From positions 1 to 6,620 of the forward strand of contig DKFS01000077.1 in assembly GCA_002452855.1 (NCBI GenBank): a stretch of DNA of 6,620 bases. Reading direction: 5' to 3'. The first letter of the stretch is position 1, and every line of letters starts with the position of its first letter. This DNA is from Sulfurospirillum sp. UBA6790. GTDB lineage: Bacteria > Campylobacterota > Campylobacteria > Campylobacterales > Sulfurospirillaceae. The notes under the pieces are model-generated. The model was given only the letters and a program-made list of their open reading frames with translations. It was not told the origin of the DNA and ran no database searches. Shown here in pieces: positions 5,722 to 6,620 of the stretch. The translations under genes and the position numbers were made by a program.

Positions 5722-5727
5722 ATTATA
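5722..5727 (-). promoter_or_regulatory. -10 element TATAAT for surE
   Basis: Read on the minus strand, 5727-5722 is a perfect TATAAT, 22 bp upstream of the surE ATG. The matching -35 position (about 5750-5745) reads TTAAAA, a weak match set in T/A-rich DNA, as is common in Campylobacterota. The implied start near 5715 gives a very short leader (about 16 nt) that still includes the AGG ribosome site. Confidence 0.5.
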
Positions 5728-5765
5728 ACGAAAGTGCCTTATATTTTTAAGAGATTTTTGTATAG

Positions 5766-5799
5766 ACTTTTAGGATAAACTTTTAGGATAAACTTTTAG
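5766..5799. repeat. 13-bp tandem repeat upstream of lpxB (about 2.6 copies)
   Basis: ACTTTTAGGATAA occurs exactly at 5766-5778 and 5779-5791, followed by a partial ACTTTTAG at 5792-5799 and then two TTTAG/TTTAGTTTG echoes. It lies in the divergent surE-lpxB gap, 32 bp before the lpxB start. Each full unit contains GATAAA, a passable -10 hexamer, so the repeat could duplicate promoter elements or lie in the lpxB leader. Another -10 candidate, TATAGA, is at 5761-5766. Perfect short tandem repeats can change copy number by slippage. Confidence 0.75.
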
Positions 5800-5816
5800 T
5801 TTAGTTTGAACAATTT

Positions 5817-5823
5817 GAAAAGG
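5817..5823 (+). promoter_or_regulatory. Ribosome binding site fixing the TTG start of lpxB
   Basis: GAAAAGG sits 7 nt before TTG 5831. No ATG or GTG in this frame lies nearby upstream, and the next in-frame ATG (5951) would remove the conserved N-terminal SALEPSANLH segment. This site therefore decides the start. Confidence 0.6.
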
Positions 5824-5830
5824 TGTCGTT

Positions 5831-6620
5831 TTGAAATTATTAGTTTCTGCTCTAGAGCCATCCGCAAATTTACATTTAGAACCCATATTAAAGGCTTTAG
5901 AGAATTGTGAGTTGTTTGGAATTTTCGATGAACGTTTTGGAAAGCCTCTGATGCCAAGCCGTGCTTTTTCAATCATGGGCTTTTTAGATGCCATTCCTAA
6001 AATAAGCAGAGCGAAAAAAGCCATTAAAATCATGGCGCGAATGAGTTTTTTTGTCGATAAAGTGGTGTTAATTGATTCGCCAGCATTTAATCTTCCTCTT
6101 GCCAAAGCCATTAAAACGATTAATCCCAATGTGCAAATTATCTATTATATTTTGCCGCAAGTCTGGGCGTGGAAACCAAAGCGCGTTGCAAAAGTGCAGA
6201 AATATTGCGATGTTTTAGCCTCAATTTTACCATTTGAACAGAAGTTTTATTCCAAAGCGACCTATGTGGGGCATCCTCTTTTGGATGAAATACCGCAGTT
6301 TAAATTACGCGCTGAGGAGACAGGGGTTATCGCATTTTTACCAGGGAGCCGTAAAAGTGAGATTAAAGCACTCTTGCCAATTTATCGAGAAGTTGCTTCT
6401 CAAATTGAGGATAAAGTCAAACTGTTAGTGATTCCTCCTCATTTTAGTTATCGAGAAATTGTTGAAATATACGGTGATTTGGGAGAGTTTAAAATTTCCC
6501 GTAACGCATACGACGCTTTTTTACAGAGTGAGTTTGCGTTTGTTTGTTCAGGTACAGCAACACTAGAAGCCGCTTTGGTGGGTGTGCCTTTTGTATTAGC
6601 GTATAAAGCCAAAGCGTTTG
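5831..6620 (+). CDS. lpxB: Lipid-A-disaccharide synthase, N-terminal 263 residues (3'-partial)
   Basis: LpxB is the membrane-associated GT19 glycosyltransferase that joins UDP-2,3-diacylglucosamine and lipid X to form the lipid A disaccharide, showing a Gram-negative outer membrane with LPS or LOS. The visible part opens with KLLVSALEPSANLHLEPIL (2-20), the equivalent of the AGExSGD N-terminal motif of proteobacterial LpxB. It continues with LIDSPAFNLPLA (80-91), the family signature LPQVWAWKPKR (108-118), GHPLLDE (147-153), the LPGSRKSEI loop (170-178) and the nucleotide-sugar region CSGTATLEAALVGVPFVLAYK (239-259). It starts with TTG, supported by GAAAAGG at 5817-5823. The full protein is about 350-380 residues, so roughly 100 C-terminal residues lie beyond the window. 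It is divergent from surE with a 131-bp gap. Confidence 0.96.
   Translation, partial: MKLLVSALEPSANLHLEPILKALENCELFGIFDERFGKPLMPSRAFSIMGFLDAIPKISRAKKAIKIMARMSFFVDKVVLIDSPAFNLPLAKAIKTINPNVQIIYYILPQVWAWKPKRVAKVQKYCDVLASILPFEQKFYSKATYVGHPLLDEIPQFKLRAEETGVIAFLPGSRKSEIKALLPIYREVASQIEDKVKLLVIPPHFSYREIVEIYGDLGEFKISRNAYDAFLQSEFAFVCSGTATLEAALVGVPFVLAYKAKAF

Noticed and set aside
5770..6129. 119-codon minus-strand frame opposite lpxB
   Set aside because: It covers the conserved LpxB N-terminus and the tandem repeat; the LpxB frame carries all family motifs.
6234..6428. 64-codon plus-strand frame overlapping lpxB
   Set aside because: It is an out-of-frame shadow inside the lpxB core between the GHPLLDE region and the following strands.
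1..6620. Defence system, mobile element, CRISPR array or tRNA gene
   Set aside because: No transposase, integrase, nuclease, toxin-antitoxin or repeat-spacer pattern and no tRNA cloverleaf was seen; the genes are mainly housekeeping and codon use looks uniform.

Overview
The window is about 6.6 kb of fairly AT-rich bacterial chromosome. It most likely comes from a Campylobacterota (epsilonproteobacterial) genome, with Sulfurospirillum or a close relative as my best guess. The reasons are the style of the CarB, SurE and LpxB proteins, the tightly packed genes, and the adjacency of surE to a ThiF/TcdA-type gene. The genus is an inference from remembered protein character, not from a search. I found no tRNA or rRNA gene, CRISPR array, insertion sequence, phage gene or defence gene. 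Most of the window is housekeeping DNA.

Left block, plus strand (1-2582). The 3' half of carB (large subunit of carbamoyl-phosphate synthase) runs to 1514. Four bases later comes a small Sua5/YciO/YrdC-family gene, probably a threonylcarbamoyl-AMP synthase. Its stop codon overlaps, as TAATG, the start of a 207-residue protein I do not recognise. The three look like one operon. The first ~41 bases do not continue carB in frame: a TGA lies at 39-41, so there is a frameshift, a sequence error or a joint at the window edge.

Middle block (2583-4239). A 200-bp gap carries a perfect palindrome, a small inverted repeat and a likely promoter. It leads into a secreted YSC84/SYLF-domain protein on the plus strand. 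That gene converges on a minus-strand gene for a six-cysteine lipoprotein of unknown function. The 104-bp convergent gap holds a long imperfect inverted repeat and another copy of the palindrome.

Right block (4274-6620). On the minus strand, surE (nucleotide phosphatase) overlaps a TcdA-like gene (t6A to cyclic t6A dehydratase) by 8 bp. The lipoprotein gene follows 34 bp later, so the three could be co-transcribed. Divergent from surE is lpxB (lipid A disaccharide synthase), which starts with TTG and runs off the window. The divergent gap holds a good -10 element for surE and a 13-bp tandem repeat upstream of lpxB.

Functionally the window touches pyrimidine/arginine precursor supply (CarB), tRNA position-37 modification at both an early step (Sua5-like) and the final step (TcdA-like), nucleotide turnover (SurE) and the outer membrane (LpxB, the lipoprotein, perhaps YSC84). 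I see no clear novel system. The most unusual signals are a repeated TTACATGTAA palindrome, the convergent-gap inverted repeat and the broken 5' edge of carB.
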